Below are positions 10,601-22,300 of a DNA stretch of 64,000 nucleotides, in pieces; the first letter of the stretch is position 1, and each line of letters begins with the position of its first letter. Position numbers and translations under genes: made by a program. Origin of the DNA: Heligmosomoides polygyrus polygyrus (lineage: Eukaryota > Nematoda > Chromadorea > Rhabditida > Heligmosomidae). The notes under the pieces are model-generated. The model was not told the DNA's origin and did not search any database. It was given only the letters and a program-made list of their open reading frames with translations. The stretch covers positions 20,212,001 through 20,276,000 of the forward strand of contig OX377202.1 in assembly GCA_947396885.1 (NCBI GenBank). The letters run 5' to 3'.

Positions 10601-12994
10601 TCTGATTCCATGAAGTGAAGAAAGCCGCAGCACCAAATGGACGACTAATTCCAAGAGTGAAGACGTGCACATATTCGGCAAGCTAAGAAACGAAACCATT
10701 GACAATGTCGCCGTTTATAGTGACCAAATTATAAGCAATGACTCACGGCGTTGGCGAGCTTCTGCACTGGCATTGGCTCACGATAGTCCTTCAGGTATTT
10801 GACTGCCTGAATCGGAAGAGGGAGTTGAACAAACTTCGACATTTCGAGAGCTTATATGAGCTCACCTCATTACAAGCATAATCCTTCAGGGCTCTACAGT
10901 CAGGGTATACTCCTGCTAGGGCGATTCCTATATTATCATTGGCGCTGAACATTCGAGGATTCGCATTCTAAAATAGAACATCTGTGAAATTAAGCAACCC
11001 CACATAAAACTGGACATTTCCGTATCAAGCTGTACACTTTTGGATCTAATTGATACTTCTTATAAGAAGCTTGAGGCTTTTGAAATCAAATTTACATCTT
11101 CCAGATCAAAACGAGCTCCTCCCCACTACGTCCGATAGAAATTTGGCGTAACTTCGAAATTTCTAATTCAAATGCTTCAATAAGTGAACAAACAGTTGGA
11201 AATTTCATAATTTTTTTATATTCTTACGGAAAAATATTGGTTCAAAGCTTATTTCAAGGTGAAGGAAGACGGTATCTTTATTACTAAAATGGAGTAAGCC
11301 ATGTACTCGTCCAGGATGTCGCAATCTTCCTTGACAGCAACTAATCTGTTTTAGAGGAGTTACACACTTGTCAACAGTACAAGAAAACCATGTAGAAAAC
11401 AAGAAATCTTCATGTTGCTCTTTCAAGTAAACTGCATCTACGCTACGAATCAAACGAAAATCGCGATGAGTTAGACAAGTGCATGGCGCGATCTCTCCTT
11501 TCAAATAAGAAAATTGAAGAAAAAACTGCTACATTTCTGTACTAGTAAGCTCTAAACACTATTTCCCTCCAAAAATAGACAAAATTTCGAGAATTTCAAA
11601 CAGCAGGTTCAGCCATTTGGGCAGGTCAAAGAACGATAAAATATATTCTCCTTGGACAAAAAAATATATTCTAACCGCTCCGGAAAACCTTTAGTTTAAT
11701 CTAGTGGGCGCTCGTTTTGGATTAGAAAATGCTCAATTTGATTTCAAAAACGTCATGCTTGCTTCAAAGTGTCCATTTTGTTCTGAAAAGTGACTAAATT
11801 GACTTCAAAAACATCTAGTTTTGCTCTAAAATCTAATTTGACGTGAAGATAATATAAGTGGAGCACAACTTTTTCACTGAAAATTTTGGAAAGGGAGACG
11901 GATAGCCTAATGATAATACCACGGAGATTAGATGCAATGATTTGCGGTAGCCAGTCAATGGACAAGTCAGTGTTTTATACTCCACCGAGAAGTCTGTGAC
12001 CAATTCACCAACCCAGGAGAACCTTAAGTCTTGGATGGCTCGTGCGGAAACCGTCCAAGCATAACCGAATCGGAGTGCACGCGAGAGCTGGCGCCACTAC
12101 CGACTGCGCTAGTGCGATCTCTACCATTCACTATATGGTACATGCACTGGACGCGTGGAGCGAAGTCGGAGTAGGCGACGGCAGTCGCTTACACACCGAA
12201 TCAGGTCCATGATTCGGGTTTTCAGCTAAGACCAATCAGACCTTCCATCCCACCGGGGTCGGTGCGTTACTACCAGATTCATCTGGGAAGGATAAAACAT
12301 TGACGTGGCCATCGGTTGGCCACTACAATTCACTGTTTAGACGAAACACGCCTTCAAATGCATTCACAATATTAACACAGAAGTAGAGAGCGCGGCGTAT
12401 CCCAAAGTGCGATTGATTAACGTTGTCTTTACCCTTTAAACTCAGAACCCGAGATGAGATTTTGGCTGCCCTCTTGCATAGCTTACAAATAAGCCTATGG
12501 AACTAACACTTCGTTTTTATATTGTTCCTTGAGCTTTGCAAGAGTGTGGTCACGACAACCTCATCAACAGCGCCAAACGCTTTCCAGTGACAGCGGGTAT
12601 TGGCCCCATTTCCTTGGCGATCTGACCTAGCTGTTCACTGATAATCTGTTGAGCTTTTCACAACGTCCAAGATTCATGTAAGCCTTAGCGATGTTTTTTT
12701 AGGATTCTAAGAACTCTAAGATTCTAAGAACGAGCCACAGAGAACTCACCTCTTCATACATCTTTGAAGTGATCACTTTGTCGACGGCCGTGACGACGCC
12801 GTTTTTTCCACGAAGTGCAATCATCGTCCCGCTATTGTCCACTGCCTTTTGGGCGTATTCAACTAAAACAAACCGGTTAGAAGGTCTTACTGGATTAGAA
12901 CAGAACAATCGACATATAGTTCACTTTGAAAAATGCGCCCATCCGGTGAGAATGTTGACGCTGCGAGATCGTAACCCGTGCCGATGGAACTCAT
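4691..12994 (-). CDS. pas-7: 20S proteasome subunit alpha type 3 (PSMA3 / PAS-7)
   Basis: Nine minus-strand exons: 12994-12925, 12862-12750, 10967-10866, 10806-10747, 10682-10599, 8823-8734, 8658-8563, 4887-4828, 4768-4691 (TAG). They join in phase to 753 nt, 250 aa, the usual size for this subunit (human 255). The N-terminus [19 protein letters not shown] followed by GRIFQIEYAQKAV is the proteasome alpha-subunit signature. Later landmarks that match PSMA3 are [44 protein letters not shown] and [15 protein letters not shown]; an acidic tail DEDDMDE ends the protein. It forms part of the outer ring of the 20S core in cytoplasm and nucleus. CTCTTTCAG lies one base before the ATG, a likely trans-splice acceptor. 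Introns 2, 5 and 7 are 1.8-3.7 kb and hold transposons, including an intact mariner in antisense. Divergent from the CWC22 gene. Confidence 0.93.
5539..5982 (-). pseudogene. RTE-type LINE reverse transcriptase fragment (C-terminal)
   Basis: The minus-strand reading frame gives [22 protein letters not shown] ... [21 protein letters not shown] ... [18 protein letters not shown], clearly similar to the C-terminal part of the LINE at 42.5-45.4 kb (FKYLGSAIASDG, YRAVVRPVAIYGAECWPVTK, SVMETKMLWWMAGVTRLD). It has no RT catalytic motif and is a 5'-truncated or fragmentary copy within PAS-7 intron 7. Confidence 0.8.
6055..6190. repeat. TTCGAA-rich degenerate repeat
   Basis: Dense near-palindromic words (TTCGAA, ATTCGAAG, CTCGAAAC) spaced roughly every 15-25 bases. 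The same texture recurs at 31.82-31.96, 38.0-38.2 and 38.47-39.26 kb. Confidence 0.5.
6383..7710 (+). mobile_element. Apparently intact Tc1/mariner element, DD37D (maT-like)
   Basis: Perfect 30-bp terminal inverted repeats lie at 6383-6412 and 7681-7710 (outer end CAGGGTGGCTGAAAAG), flanked by TA on both sides (6381-6382, 7711-7712), the target duplication of this superfamily. The 1328-bp element contains one complete transposase gene (6540-7574), about 127 bp of 5' leader and about 106 bp of 3' trailer. It sits in PAS-7 intron 7 (4888-8562), opposite to the host gene. Perfect ends and an open frame suggest recent insertion. Confidence 0.95.
6540..7574 (+). CDS. mariner transposase, DD37D, full length
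   Basis: 344 codons, starting at an ATG 128 bases inside the left terminal repeat and ending 107 bases before the right one begins. The N-terminal third holds two helix-turn-helix regions (about residues 16-42 and 85-102) joined by a GRP-box-like RPRSGRP (51-57). The catalytic triad appears as D146 (LFTDEKIF), D242 (QQDWAPAHS) and D280 ([10 protein letters not shown]), with 37 residues between the second and third aspartates, the DD37D spacing of maT-type elements. It would cut and paste DNA at TA sites. No frameshift, stop or missing catalytic residue is visible, so it may be functional. It is antisense within PAS-7 intron 7, so it would need its own promoter. Confidence 0.95.
   Translation: MSRESERITVVELHKTGMRTADIVRTTGFKQRTVYKIVRRYKETGGTSDRPRSGRPTTATTPENINKVRCRISRNSEVSMNKMATDLGISRERVQHIARRKLGLFSYKVARIHFLNDAMKAERLRKCRRMRQLVGDGRLSKVLFTDEKIFTVQPVHNHQNRRQLLKKGQQKTSAARTISRRHFPASVMVWAGICATGKTPLVFMEQNVKINAASYQQYVLRDVLEPWATSHFGETGFSLQQDWAPAHSAKSTIAVCEELFPGFWSRDIWPSNSPDLNPMDYSVWSIMEQKISTTRYATVEQLKSALLRSWDEITAEQCATIISDFPKRLRKCIEAKGGNFEHLL
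9117..9791 (+). pseudogene. Degenerate mariner transposase with a long open frame
   Basis: A 224-codon frame whose second half aligns in my reading with mariner transposases: [20 protein letters not shown], then a YCRQLDCL region, [16 protein letters not shown] where active enzymes have HDNARPH, and [20 protein letters not shown] near the C-terminus. The middle catalytic Asp is replaced (QSNA), so the protein cannot be an active transposase. The N-terminal domain is not recognisable. It lies in PAS-7 intron 5, antisense. The lack of stop codons over 675 bases is notable for a decayed copy but could be chance. Confidence 0.75.
10430..10476 (-). other. Conserved retroelement-type terminal motif
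   Basis: On the minus strand: GGCTGCAGAAGGCG, a GTTA loop, CGCCGAAACGTTAGCC, then GGAATAAAG. GGCG/CGCC can form a hairpin and the outer GGCT/AGCC can pair. A closely similar sequence is at 55203-55247 (+). The CTGAxGA...GAAAC layout recalls hammerhead-ribozyme-like terminal sequences described for Penelope-like elements, but the core is not canonical (one extra A, C at position 6). Confidence 0.35.
11010..11530. repeat. Dispersed repeat related to 55985-56420
   Basis: Shared wording includes TGTACACTTTTGGA / TTGGACACTTTTCACG and CAATAAGTGAACAAACAGTTGGAAATTTC / CAATGAGTGAACGCACCGTTTGAAATTTTG. It is non-coding and old, with no recognisable ends. Confidence 0.4.
11928..12118 (-). mobile_element. 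SINE family A, 3'-truncated, head at 12118
   Basis: On the minus strand the head is ACTAGCGCAGTCGG (box A) followed by the family body (GGTGAATTGGTCACAGACTT, ACTGACTTGTCCATTGAC). It is paired head to head with the plus copy at 12151. Confidence 0.7.
12151..12437 (+). mobile_element. SINE family A, near full length
   Basis: Head GCGTGGAGCGAAGTCGG, box-B remnant ATGATTCGGGTTTTC, body CCTTCCATCCCACCGGGGTC and CATCTGGGAAGGATAAAACA, and tail TTGATTAACGTTGTCTTTACC. Only about 30 bp separate it from the inverted copy upstream. Confidence 0.75.
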
Positions 12995-13273
12995 CCTGAA
13001 AGAGCAGTCTCAAGGACACTCGAAGACTCGATTGCGTGTTTAGATCAACGGGCATAATACGACTTAGAGGCACATACTCGTTAAAAAGGGAAAAGGGATT
13101 AAAAGGACTAAGCAGAAGAAAACAACACTAAAAAGTAGACCCAGGACCTACCCCAGTAGCGGTACTCGAGAAAATGTGGAAAATCTTTCAGAACACCGCA
13201 GCAAATTCAGTAGTGCAAACAAAAATGGACCAAATTCAGTAGTGCAAACAAAAATGGACATGATGACAAATCC

Positions 13274-13390
13274 ATTTTGGGATGCGCCGTGCATTCTGCT
13301 TCTACGGGATGTCGTGTAGGCAGGTTGAATGTGTAATTGGCCACGACAAGCTAGTGTTTTATCCGATTCTCCAGACAAGCCTGGTGCCAA
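13274..13390 (-). mobile_element. SINE family A, 3' part only
   Basis: On the plus strand GGGATGCGCCGTGCATTCTG, CTTCTACGGGATGTCGTG and CAGACAAGCCTGGTGCCAA, the complement of the family tail. The tRNA head is missing. Confidence 0.6.
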
Positions 13391-13539
13391 CAGACGAACC
13401 CCCGATTGGAGTGAGGTTATCTGACCAAAAAAGTTCTCGCTTGCCATTTTCATTGCAAAACCTTACTATACAACATCCTAAATTCAGTGACGGGTCTATC
13501 TCTGTAACAATTTTACACCATTTTTCCTTTTGAGGTTCA

Positions 13540-14400
13540 CAGGCGAAGATTCGTCTTCCAAGATCTAACAAGGAGAGCGGCGAGCTTTTGCGATGCAATT
13601 TTTATACGATGTAGGGTCCCGTGTGGGGAGTCCAAGAACGTAGTTAATTTTTTCGGAATGCTCTTCTGTGGTCGAAAAACTCGTGTGGAATAGTAGCTGC
13701 GAGGTTCATCACGCCCTACTACCACCCAACCCGATGTGATCGGTTGGCGCAGTGGGTAGTGTTGTCGCCTCTCGGCCGCACGAGTGGGTTTTAGGGTTCG
13801 ACCTCCGGTGTCGCCATAGTTTTTGCACACATCGGGCCGTTATTATTATGTCTTGCACGATCAAAGGAGTCAATTTGTACATGATTATTGTTTTCAGGAA
13901 GTGTTACCGGTATCAAACCAAATTCGTGATCTATACCGTGAAGTGTGTGTGTTTGTGTGCATTTACGGTATCGTTGCTGATATGATATAGTGCAAATTCG
14001 ATGGAGAGGGAACTCAAATGAAAGCAGAAAATGCTACATTTACTTACTAAAAGCATTAATCGTGTACAAATTGACTCCTGTCTTCAGGCAAGCACATAAT
14101 AATAACGAGCCGATGTGTGCAAGAACTATAGCGACACCGGGGGTCAAACCGCTAAACCCGCTCGTTGCAGCCGAGAGGCGACATCGCTACTCACTGCGCC
14201 AGCCGACCACATTCGGTTGAGTGGCACAAGGGCGTGATGAACTTCGCGCTCATGCTTCCACACGTGCTTTTTCAACCACAGAAGAGCAATCCGAAAAAAA
14301 TTAACTACGGTTTCGAACCCCCAGACGGGACCCTACATCCTGTAAAAATTGCATCGCAAAAGCTCGCCGCCACTTTGGAGGCTCTCCTTGTAAGAGTTGC
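13540..14400. repeat. Inverted pair of a tRNA-like repeat (family B)
   Basis: Arms of about 350 bp, 13540-13900 and 14055-14400, are reverse complements with roughly 80-90% similarity by eye (GGCGAGCTTTTGCGATGC, TAGTTAATTTTTTCGGA, CATCACGCCC, GGAGTCAATTTGTACA). Each arm contains a tRNA-like block: 13742-13815 (+), with TTGGCGCAGTGGGTAG (box A) and GGGTTCGACCTCC (box B), and its counterpart at 14125-14200 (-). Anticodon arms are not convincing, so I do not call functional tRNAs. Confidence 0.65.
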
Positions 14401-16317
14401 CTGCATGCCAAGTTCTTTACACAAAGAGCTGGTTCCGAATCCGTCAAATGATAAAAAAAAATCTACATTTCCTGGTCAAGTTCAAGAGGCTTTTAGACAG
14501 ACATTTCCGAAACGCTTAACTGCTTACCCTATGAGTGTAGGAATCCCTCAAATCTATGTCCAATCGATCTTACTTTTTGTTTATCACGTCCTCCTTTTGA
14601 AAAAAACAGTTCATGTTCATCACATTCTTCTTTTGAGATGACCTTATTTACATTTCTCTTAGTATCGCTCACCGGTTGTTTATGTTTCGCGTGTATTTCA
14701 CGTAAGAATAAATAAATACATTTCTCTCTTCGGCTTTTGTTAATCTCTATCATTATTTTCCGATTTCATTGCTCACGTTCCCTTCCCATACTAAGTCTGA
14801 TGCGAAAAACTCGTCGAAATCAATCTGATGGGACTGTAAAGAAGGAAGAATGGGATGTTAACGTTTTCCAGTGAAAAGATGTAAAAAATGAGTAGGAAAA
14901 GGGAGCACTTGTCAGGCCAGATGACGTCACTCTATATTTCACCAATTTTCAATGTAGCACATTGCAAACGTGACAATAGCGAAAGAATAGGAAAATACGA
15001 GAAAATTACCTAACACTCTTTCCTTAAGTGAAGAAAGGACACAGGATGACTTCGCTCACTACGAATGCGCCAAGTCTTACACTAGTGACTTACGCTCGCT
15101 ACTAGAACTTATATCATCACAGCATAAACATCTAAACTCACAATGAAGGCTCTTTATGCTTAGAAACCGGAAAGAATGATTTGAACTTGCGGCACTGTTC
15201 GAGTTTCGCTAAACGGCGAGCCAACATCGCAACAGTTGACAGCCGCGCGCGACGTCGCGGGCGACGCATTTTTGGCTCAAAGCCAGCAGGGGTTGAGTTA
15301 GATTCGTCTTTTAATTCCTTCGCTAATCGCGTTTTGCATTGGTGGTGCCAATTAATGCTGTCATCGTCTCAGACGTTCAAATACCAGGTGATTCCTTATC
15401 TCCAGCGACTGGGGATGGGCTTGATAGTCTCGTCCGAGTTAGCATCACAGGCAATTTGTTTCGAAAGTCTATGCCTCTTGTAAAGTCGTGGAAGCGTCTC
15501 TTCTACTCCTTGTGTTCTTGAAGAATGCCGCTGGGCCTATTCGTTAGTGAAATTCATTCAGTGTTCTTTCTTTAAATCGGCAGTAATGCGAAGGATAAAA
15601 GTCTCTCTTGTTGATCTCTCGCCATTAGTCCCTATTTCCTGGGCAAGGAAGCGACCATTTGTGGAGAGTTTGTGAATATTCCATGGATAACTAAGCGAAG
15701 CCAATGTATCGAAACTCTCTCGCAGCGCCGTTTCGTATATCGTCTATGGCCATTGTTCCTTACCATACCAGATGAAAAAAAATGATGTTTTGCCTTACCA
15801 CATACTTCTAATTTTCAGTCTAAACATTTTTTTGAGCCAACACGACCTTGATGGTGTTATTTCCAACGATACAGTAATTTCTAGTACTTGAAACCCATTG
15901 CGTCAGTATTTGTCTCACTCTTACAACTCCTTCTTACGCATAGGGAACTAAATTTCGGGACGCAAAACCATATTCTAACTGCCTTAAAGGGATAGCTAAG
16001 TGTTTAACAGCGCCTGTACTGAGCTGGCGAGATGGCGCGCTCGAACGAGGCGACACAGTATGCCTGCACCCTTTAAAGAGCGACTCTGGCTTGCGTCACT
16101 TAGCAATCATCTTCCTTTAACAGCCATGTTTTAGAGTGCCTACTGCCTTCCAGTAAAAATCTCTCGCCTGGCTGTCCAAATTCATGCACTTACACTTGAT
16201 GCACTGCTTTTGTTACGTTTGATCTTGAATTCTGTTTGCTCTTCGAGAATGAGAAGTCAGGCGTTCTCCTCCAAATATTCATCACATTTTCGATACTATT
16301 CAGAACTGGGTATAGCT

Positions 16318-19300
16318 ATGCCATCAGAACCGAGGAGTCGTAGCGCTTCGGTCCACAGCGACGACGTTCCGTCGCCGAAGTCATCACGGTCGAGGAGCAG
16401 AAGCGTCTCCGATAAGAGCGATGTGCCGTCGCCAAAGTCTGACACCAGGCCGGAATCGCCGTCACCAGAACGAGCCCGCGCTGAGGTGAGTCTTCCAGGT
16501 CCTGGAAAAGATGTTGGATTTTTTTTCCTTTTCTTTTCCCTTCGAAGCGATATAGGGATCTGGCGCTCTGCATGCCTGGGGGTCTGCTTCTCACCGCACT
16601 CCAATAATAACAGTATCTGACATAGTGGAGAAAGAAACAACTGTATGCGATTTCCTGTGGGGGAGTGGCGGAGAAGAAGCTTAGGTGCAAGTCTAGAGAG
16701 GGGATCAAACTGTATCTGCCGCACTTGCCACCTTAATTCTTGCTGGAACAAGGCTAGGTGTTCTTACACAACTATGAGGTATATCAGATTTATCCTAATC
16801 GGGGGCGGGGGGCGTACAGTAGTGTGCATCTCTGTTCCCTCTCTTGAATTTGAACGAGAGCTTAGCTGCTGTTTCATTTTAATTCAGGGGATGTAGTTGT
16901 GTAGCATGGGATGGCGTATGCAACTGAAATTTAACCTTTGACCCGGCCCCGTTCCGACGAGGATAAATCCCGTTCATGTGCTTGTGCTTACCATTTTCAT
17001 TTTAGTTGCTTTTGAGAAAAAATTCCTAGATTCCATGAAGGAAATGAGGGTGGGCTCTACTATCTAGACTTGCGCCAAAGTTCAACTTCCATATCGTCAT
17101 TTCTGCTAAAATAGCGTTGTTCTACCATTCGCAGGTTGAGGGGGCGTGGCAACCTTTCGTGCTCGGTTGCAAACCCTTTCGTGGTCGCTAACTAACCAAC
17201 TTAGTGTCTGAGACACTATAAGGTTTAAACCGAGCAGTAAACCTGTTCCAAACCCTTTCATGCTCTGTCATTAACCGACTTTTGTCTGAGTACATTCAGT
17301 CATATCTAATTGGAGTATCCACCCACAATTAGATATGGCTGAATGCTGATTGGAATTTCACATCTTCAACGCATAGAAAACGATCGATATGATCAGTGGA
17401 TTGATTTTGATGGTTTCTTTTGTGAACAATGGCGCCTTCGTATCAGCTCCTTACTGAGAAGGTAAACTCTAAGCAAAAATCGGCCCTGGGGTGGCGATCA
17501 GCGCTGTTTAGATGGCGCGACATCCCCAGCCGTTGTCATAGTCGTCCCATTCCAGCACAAACAGTGAATTCTGCGCAAAAAATCAAGAATATCGATAGAT
17601 ATTGCATACATTATGGGTGTAAAGCCCATCCAACGGCGGTTCTAATCATTTCAACCAAGGAGAACATATGGCTTCTATCGGTTTGCTTGTTAACTTTACA
17701 TCACGTGAAGCCGCCACGGTGGCCACTAGCGCTGTGCGAACTCAAAATGGACGAATAAGCTAGCTCTTATGTATGCTCTAGTGTTTCGTGTTTTCCTCCC
17801 TGTGAAAGCGATACAAGGCCCCTTAGGCCCGAATGAGCGGTGTTTTTGAGCCCTTCTAGAAGACTTGCAAACAAAAATCTTAACCTTTTTTTCGAAACAA
17901 CCTGTGAGTAATTACTCACAATGGTATCTGATAAAGTTTCCTTGTTCCAGTCACGAAGTCGCAGTCCGGACAAGAAAAGAAAGGAAGGCAGTGTGGAAGA
18001 CGAACATCGAAGTCAGAGTCCTGAGAAGGAGCGGAGGGAGAGAAGCACGGACGACGAACCTCGAAGTCGAAGCCCTGAGGAGGAGGAGGTGAGGGAAAAA
18101 AGTGCTGATGGTTCACGAAAGAGCCGCAGTCCCGAAAGAAAAAAGCGAGGAAGAAATGGAGATGATCGGTCGGGAAGCGATGGTCGTAGCCCGGACGATA
18201 AAAGACGAGAGCGAAGAAGAGGTGGTGAATCAAGGAGTCGCAGTCGAGACAGAAGAAGGCGAGCCAGAAGTCGTGACGACAGTCGTAGTGCTGAGCGCGG
18301 ACGAGCTAGAAGTCGAGACGGTGGCCGGAGAAGCCGCAGCGGCAGCAGCGGTGACAGGGGAAGACCAAGGAGTACGGACGGCGGGTACAAAAGCCGTAGT
18401 CGAAGCCGTGACAGGAGACAGGATAGGAGAAGGGATGAGAGGCCGAGAAGTCGCAGTCGAAGTGGAGGTCGCGATGTGAGGAAGCAGAGGAACCGAGGAG
18501 ATGAAGAGAGAAGCTCTCGCAGAGACGATAGGAGAGGTCGAGATCGCAGAAAGCGCTCACATAGCCGAGAAAGGTATGCTGTTGATGTTTCTATTCCTCT
18601 TTACAAGTCTCGCAAAGAAATGCATACACTGGAAATGGTCATAAAATTCTTCGCCTTTTAGTCGCAGTAAGGCTTTGCTGCTTATCTTATTGGCCAAGAG
18701 AGTCTTTCGGTGTTTAAAGGCAGAGATTATTTATTTTCATTTTTGCCTAAGCCTTAAGCGGCTGTTATAGAAGATAGAAGCTGTTAGGAAGATGTTTGTT
18801 GCGATCAAAACTCTTGCACCAGGCGGGACTCGAACCCGCACCGTCTACTTTCCGGGCAGCGATTCACGCCTTACACCACCAGCGCTGTTTGATCGAAAGA
18901 ACGTCCACGATATCATCTTAGAAGCAATCATTTATCACACTCACCCGTGATTTCGTGATGAGCCGATCACTGATATCAGCATGGAACCGGTTAAGCTGAA
19001 GGCCTTTGTAGAAATGTTTTATTTTCATTTAACAACCGCTCTTGGCTAAGGCAAAAAATGAAAATAACACTTCATTTCTACGAAGTGTAACTGGTTCAAT
19101 GCTGATATCATCGGTTTGCTCATCCCGATATCACGGGCGAGTGCTGATAGATGAATGTTTCTAGGAAGATACCATGGATGTTCTGTTCGGACAAACAGCG
19201 CTGATGGTGTAAGGCGTAGCATCGCTGCTCAGAAAGCAGAAGGTGCAAGTTCGAGTTCCGCCTGGCGCAAGAGTTTTGATCGCAGCTAAACATCATTGTA

Positions 19301-22300
19301 ACAACATAGATTATTGTTACGACATGCAGTCATCCATTGTGGCGTAACATGTATACTTTTTCGAATGCACGGTTGTTGCTGACTTGAAATTAACTACATT
19401 ATTTTTGCTTTTGGTTTGACCTAACCTTCGGTTTGACTATAAATTGTCACTGAGCAGGATAACTTACATAAATTTCAACCAAATCGGTACTTTCAGGTAG
19501 GAAAAGTGTTAACTGCGTTGTTTTCCCTCTGCAAAAGAAACTTGACCATTATAGCCATAAAATGCCAGCAGCAATATGTGGTCATGGATTATGCTTCATC
19601 GGCTCGTATACCATCAGTCGCTATCTTGATATCGTGCGCATCACAGAATCGAAATTTGAGATGGTGGTAGACATTCCAGATTCGACCGTTTGTGTCTTAA
19701 TTCATGGCACCTTATTGTCACAGGGGGGCGTGAGAGCAGAGTAGGAGGTGCCGACTGTCGTCTGCGGCCTGAATCAGGTTCCTGGTTCGTGTTTCTCACC
19801 CGGCCAACCAAACATTCCATCCATTCGGGGAAGACGAATTGCTTCCAATCATGTCTGGGAATAATAAGCCGCCCACTTGTTCATTGTCTCGCCACCGCAG
19901 GTCATATTATAGGCGGAACATGCATTCGTTTTGGCACACAAAATCCCGTAGAAGTAAAATACGTGGCACATACCCAAATGAATTGATTGACGCCGTTCTT
20001 TATCCTTTCTATTCATTTATTGACGCAGGAATTTGGAGGCGGTGAACTGGCCTCTTTTCTTAAGTGGAAGTATGATGATATGGATGAAGGATAAAGGACG
20101 ACGCTAATCAACCCATAGGATGTGCCACGCATTCTACTTCTACGGAGTGTGGTGGAAGCGATTTGAGTACGTATTTCGCTTATACAGTGGCTTCCAATGG
20201 CGACTTGATGGACGTGTCAGTGTTTGTCCTTCCTACACAGGTTTGGTGCTAGTTCACCGAGGGCCTGGGTAGAAAACCCGAACCAAGAACCTGGAATCGG
20301 CTGCACGTGACTGCCAGCACCTAATACGCAGCCGAGCTGAAAGTAACGCGATTGATTTTTTCTTCACCGAGCTTAAAGCATCATGACTGGTTGAAAATTT
20401 TATAAAAGAAAAATCTGGTCAAGCTGATGGTTCAACAAAACAAGGCGTAAAAATTCTTCTAATTCATTGAAAAATTTGAAAAACTCCGACTAGGTAGCAT
20501 TTACACTATCAAGTGAACGTCTCGCCTGGATGATTGTGTGGCGCAATCTGAAGATTCGGTACATCGGAAGATTTTCGCCTTTTTGCCCTTTGAAGTGAAG
20601 TGCAAAGAGGCTGTAGCTAGAAGGATTATGATCTTGTGCCCATTTAAGCAGTGTGCGCGTTTCTCTGGGGGGCCCTGTTTGACGTGATGAGTCTTCTATT
20701 GCTTTTATTTTTATTTAGGAGGCACAGTAGTGACGAAAGAGTAGCAGAAATAGGAGGAAAGCGCGGCAGACGGGAAAAAGACGATGAGAAGAAGCCGGAA
20801 GGCGAGAAAGCCGGCGACGAAGCTGAGAAAGAGAAGAAGGAGCCACTGGATTTGTTGAGGACGAGGACTGGCGGTGCCTATATTCCTCCTGCGAAACTGA
20901 AAATGCTGCAGGATCAGATCAAGGACAAGGTACGTGAACTCGGCGGGGTGTCAGCTGAATCCACCTTTCTAATGTAAGCTCTTTGCAGCAAGGAGAACAG
21001 TACCAGCGAATGAACTGGGAACGGCTGAAGAAGAAGATTCACGGTTTGGTCAACAAAGTGAACACAGGAAATCTTGTTCAAGTCGTCAGAGCGCTCTTAC
21101 AGGAGAATGTTATCCGTGGAAAGTACGTGGTGTCCAGGAATTTCAAAGAGCTCTCGATTTTTCAAATTCTGTTTCTTTCAGAGGTCTGCTGGTACGGTCA
21201 ATAATTCAAGCACAGGCCTTTTCGCCCGTGTTCTCCCACGTTTACGCGGCTTTTGTGGCTGTTGTTAACTCGAAGTTTCCTCATATCGGGGAGCTGCTTC
21301 TGCGGAGACTGATTGTTCAGTTCAAGCGATCCTTTAGGAGGAATGACAAAGGTACGATTGCATTGTCATGTTCTCCTTGTCGATTGTTTATAGCTTCTGC
21401 GGAAGCAGTGATAAGCAAAGCTTTCTAGTAGGAATAGAAGCATGTATGAGGCCCTGTCCATAGTCCACAAGGTTAGCGTCTTGTCGCTCACCAGCGGGAA
21501 CCATCCAAACCAAATTTTTGACCGCGGCTAGCCTGCAGATAGTAGTCGCTGCCGTTATGGACTATTAGGACGCGGTAATCAGTTCAAAGCACCCATGTTC
21601 TTGGTCAAATGTTCTTCTACTCTTCCTTTCCTCCTATTTAAAGATCGGTTCTAGGGATGCTCTAAGGAGAAGGGTTTCTACCTCTCAAGGAATTTCAAGT
21701 GGAGACCAGGGTCATCAAAAAAAAACCAGGGTCTCGGAATGCTCACCACGAATATGGTGTCAAAATTACAATATGAAACTCCTGAGCGAGTTTGGACTTG
21801 TCGAATTTGGGTAGCCGGACTGCTGGCTGGCCGTGCGAAAAAGCTGGCGCAAGAGCAGTGAAGGAGGGGCTCCGAATGATTCATCAGCGGCGGCGGTGGC
21901 CCAGGGGCAGTGTTCAGGCTCGTCAGGGGAGAGGTCTTCTGTTCGGTTCGTTTCGGCTGCCATTTTTGCACATCATTTTATCGACGAAATGGCCTTTTTT
22001 CTGAATTATGACACGCGTTTGATTGAATAGCCGGTAAAACTATCATTCATGTTTGTAGAAATGCTTGAAGGCAAAAAACTGCTGCGGTGACATTCTTATT
22101 TACTGTTTTGCAGAAATGATATGATATAAGATTATGACTCCATTTGTGCAAAATGGCGGATAAAAATGTCACCAAAGGACTTTGTTGCCTTCAAGCATTT
22201 TTACAAACGTGTATGGTAGTTTTACCGTCTATTTAATCAAATAGGTGTCGTAATCCAGAATGAGAGGCCATTTCAAAGATAAATCACACTGTGCAAAAAA

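Larger units (their letters stand above)
12995..16317. other. Divergent upstream region of PAS-7 and CWC22
   Basis: No host exon is supported. It holds a SINE tail (13274-13390), a large tRNA-bearing foldback (13540-14400) and otherwise unremarkable AT-rich sequence. The core promoters for both genes should be here, near each start; I could not identify specific elements. A duplicated 28-base phrase (ACCAAATTCAGTAGTGCAAA...) occurs at about 13200-13260. Confidence 0.5.

Noticed and set aside
13148..13598. Short minus-strand frames upstream of PAS-7
   Set aside because: They fall in the SINE tail and the foldback arm and lack splice context.
18013..18560. Long open frames on both strands around 18.0-18.6 kb
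   Set aside because: They are shadows of the RS-repeat exon of CWC22; repetitive AGNCGN codons keep other frames open.
18806..18890. Functional tRNA genes at 18.8, 19.2 and 47.4 kb
   Set aside because: Box A, box B, T-arm and acceptor pairing are good, but anticodon arms do not form a standard 7-base loop with U33, and the units are in repeats.
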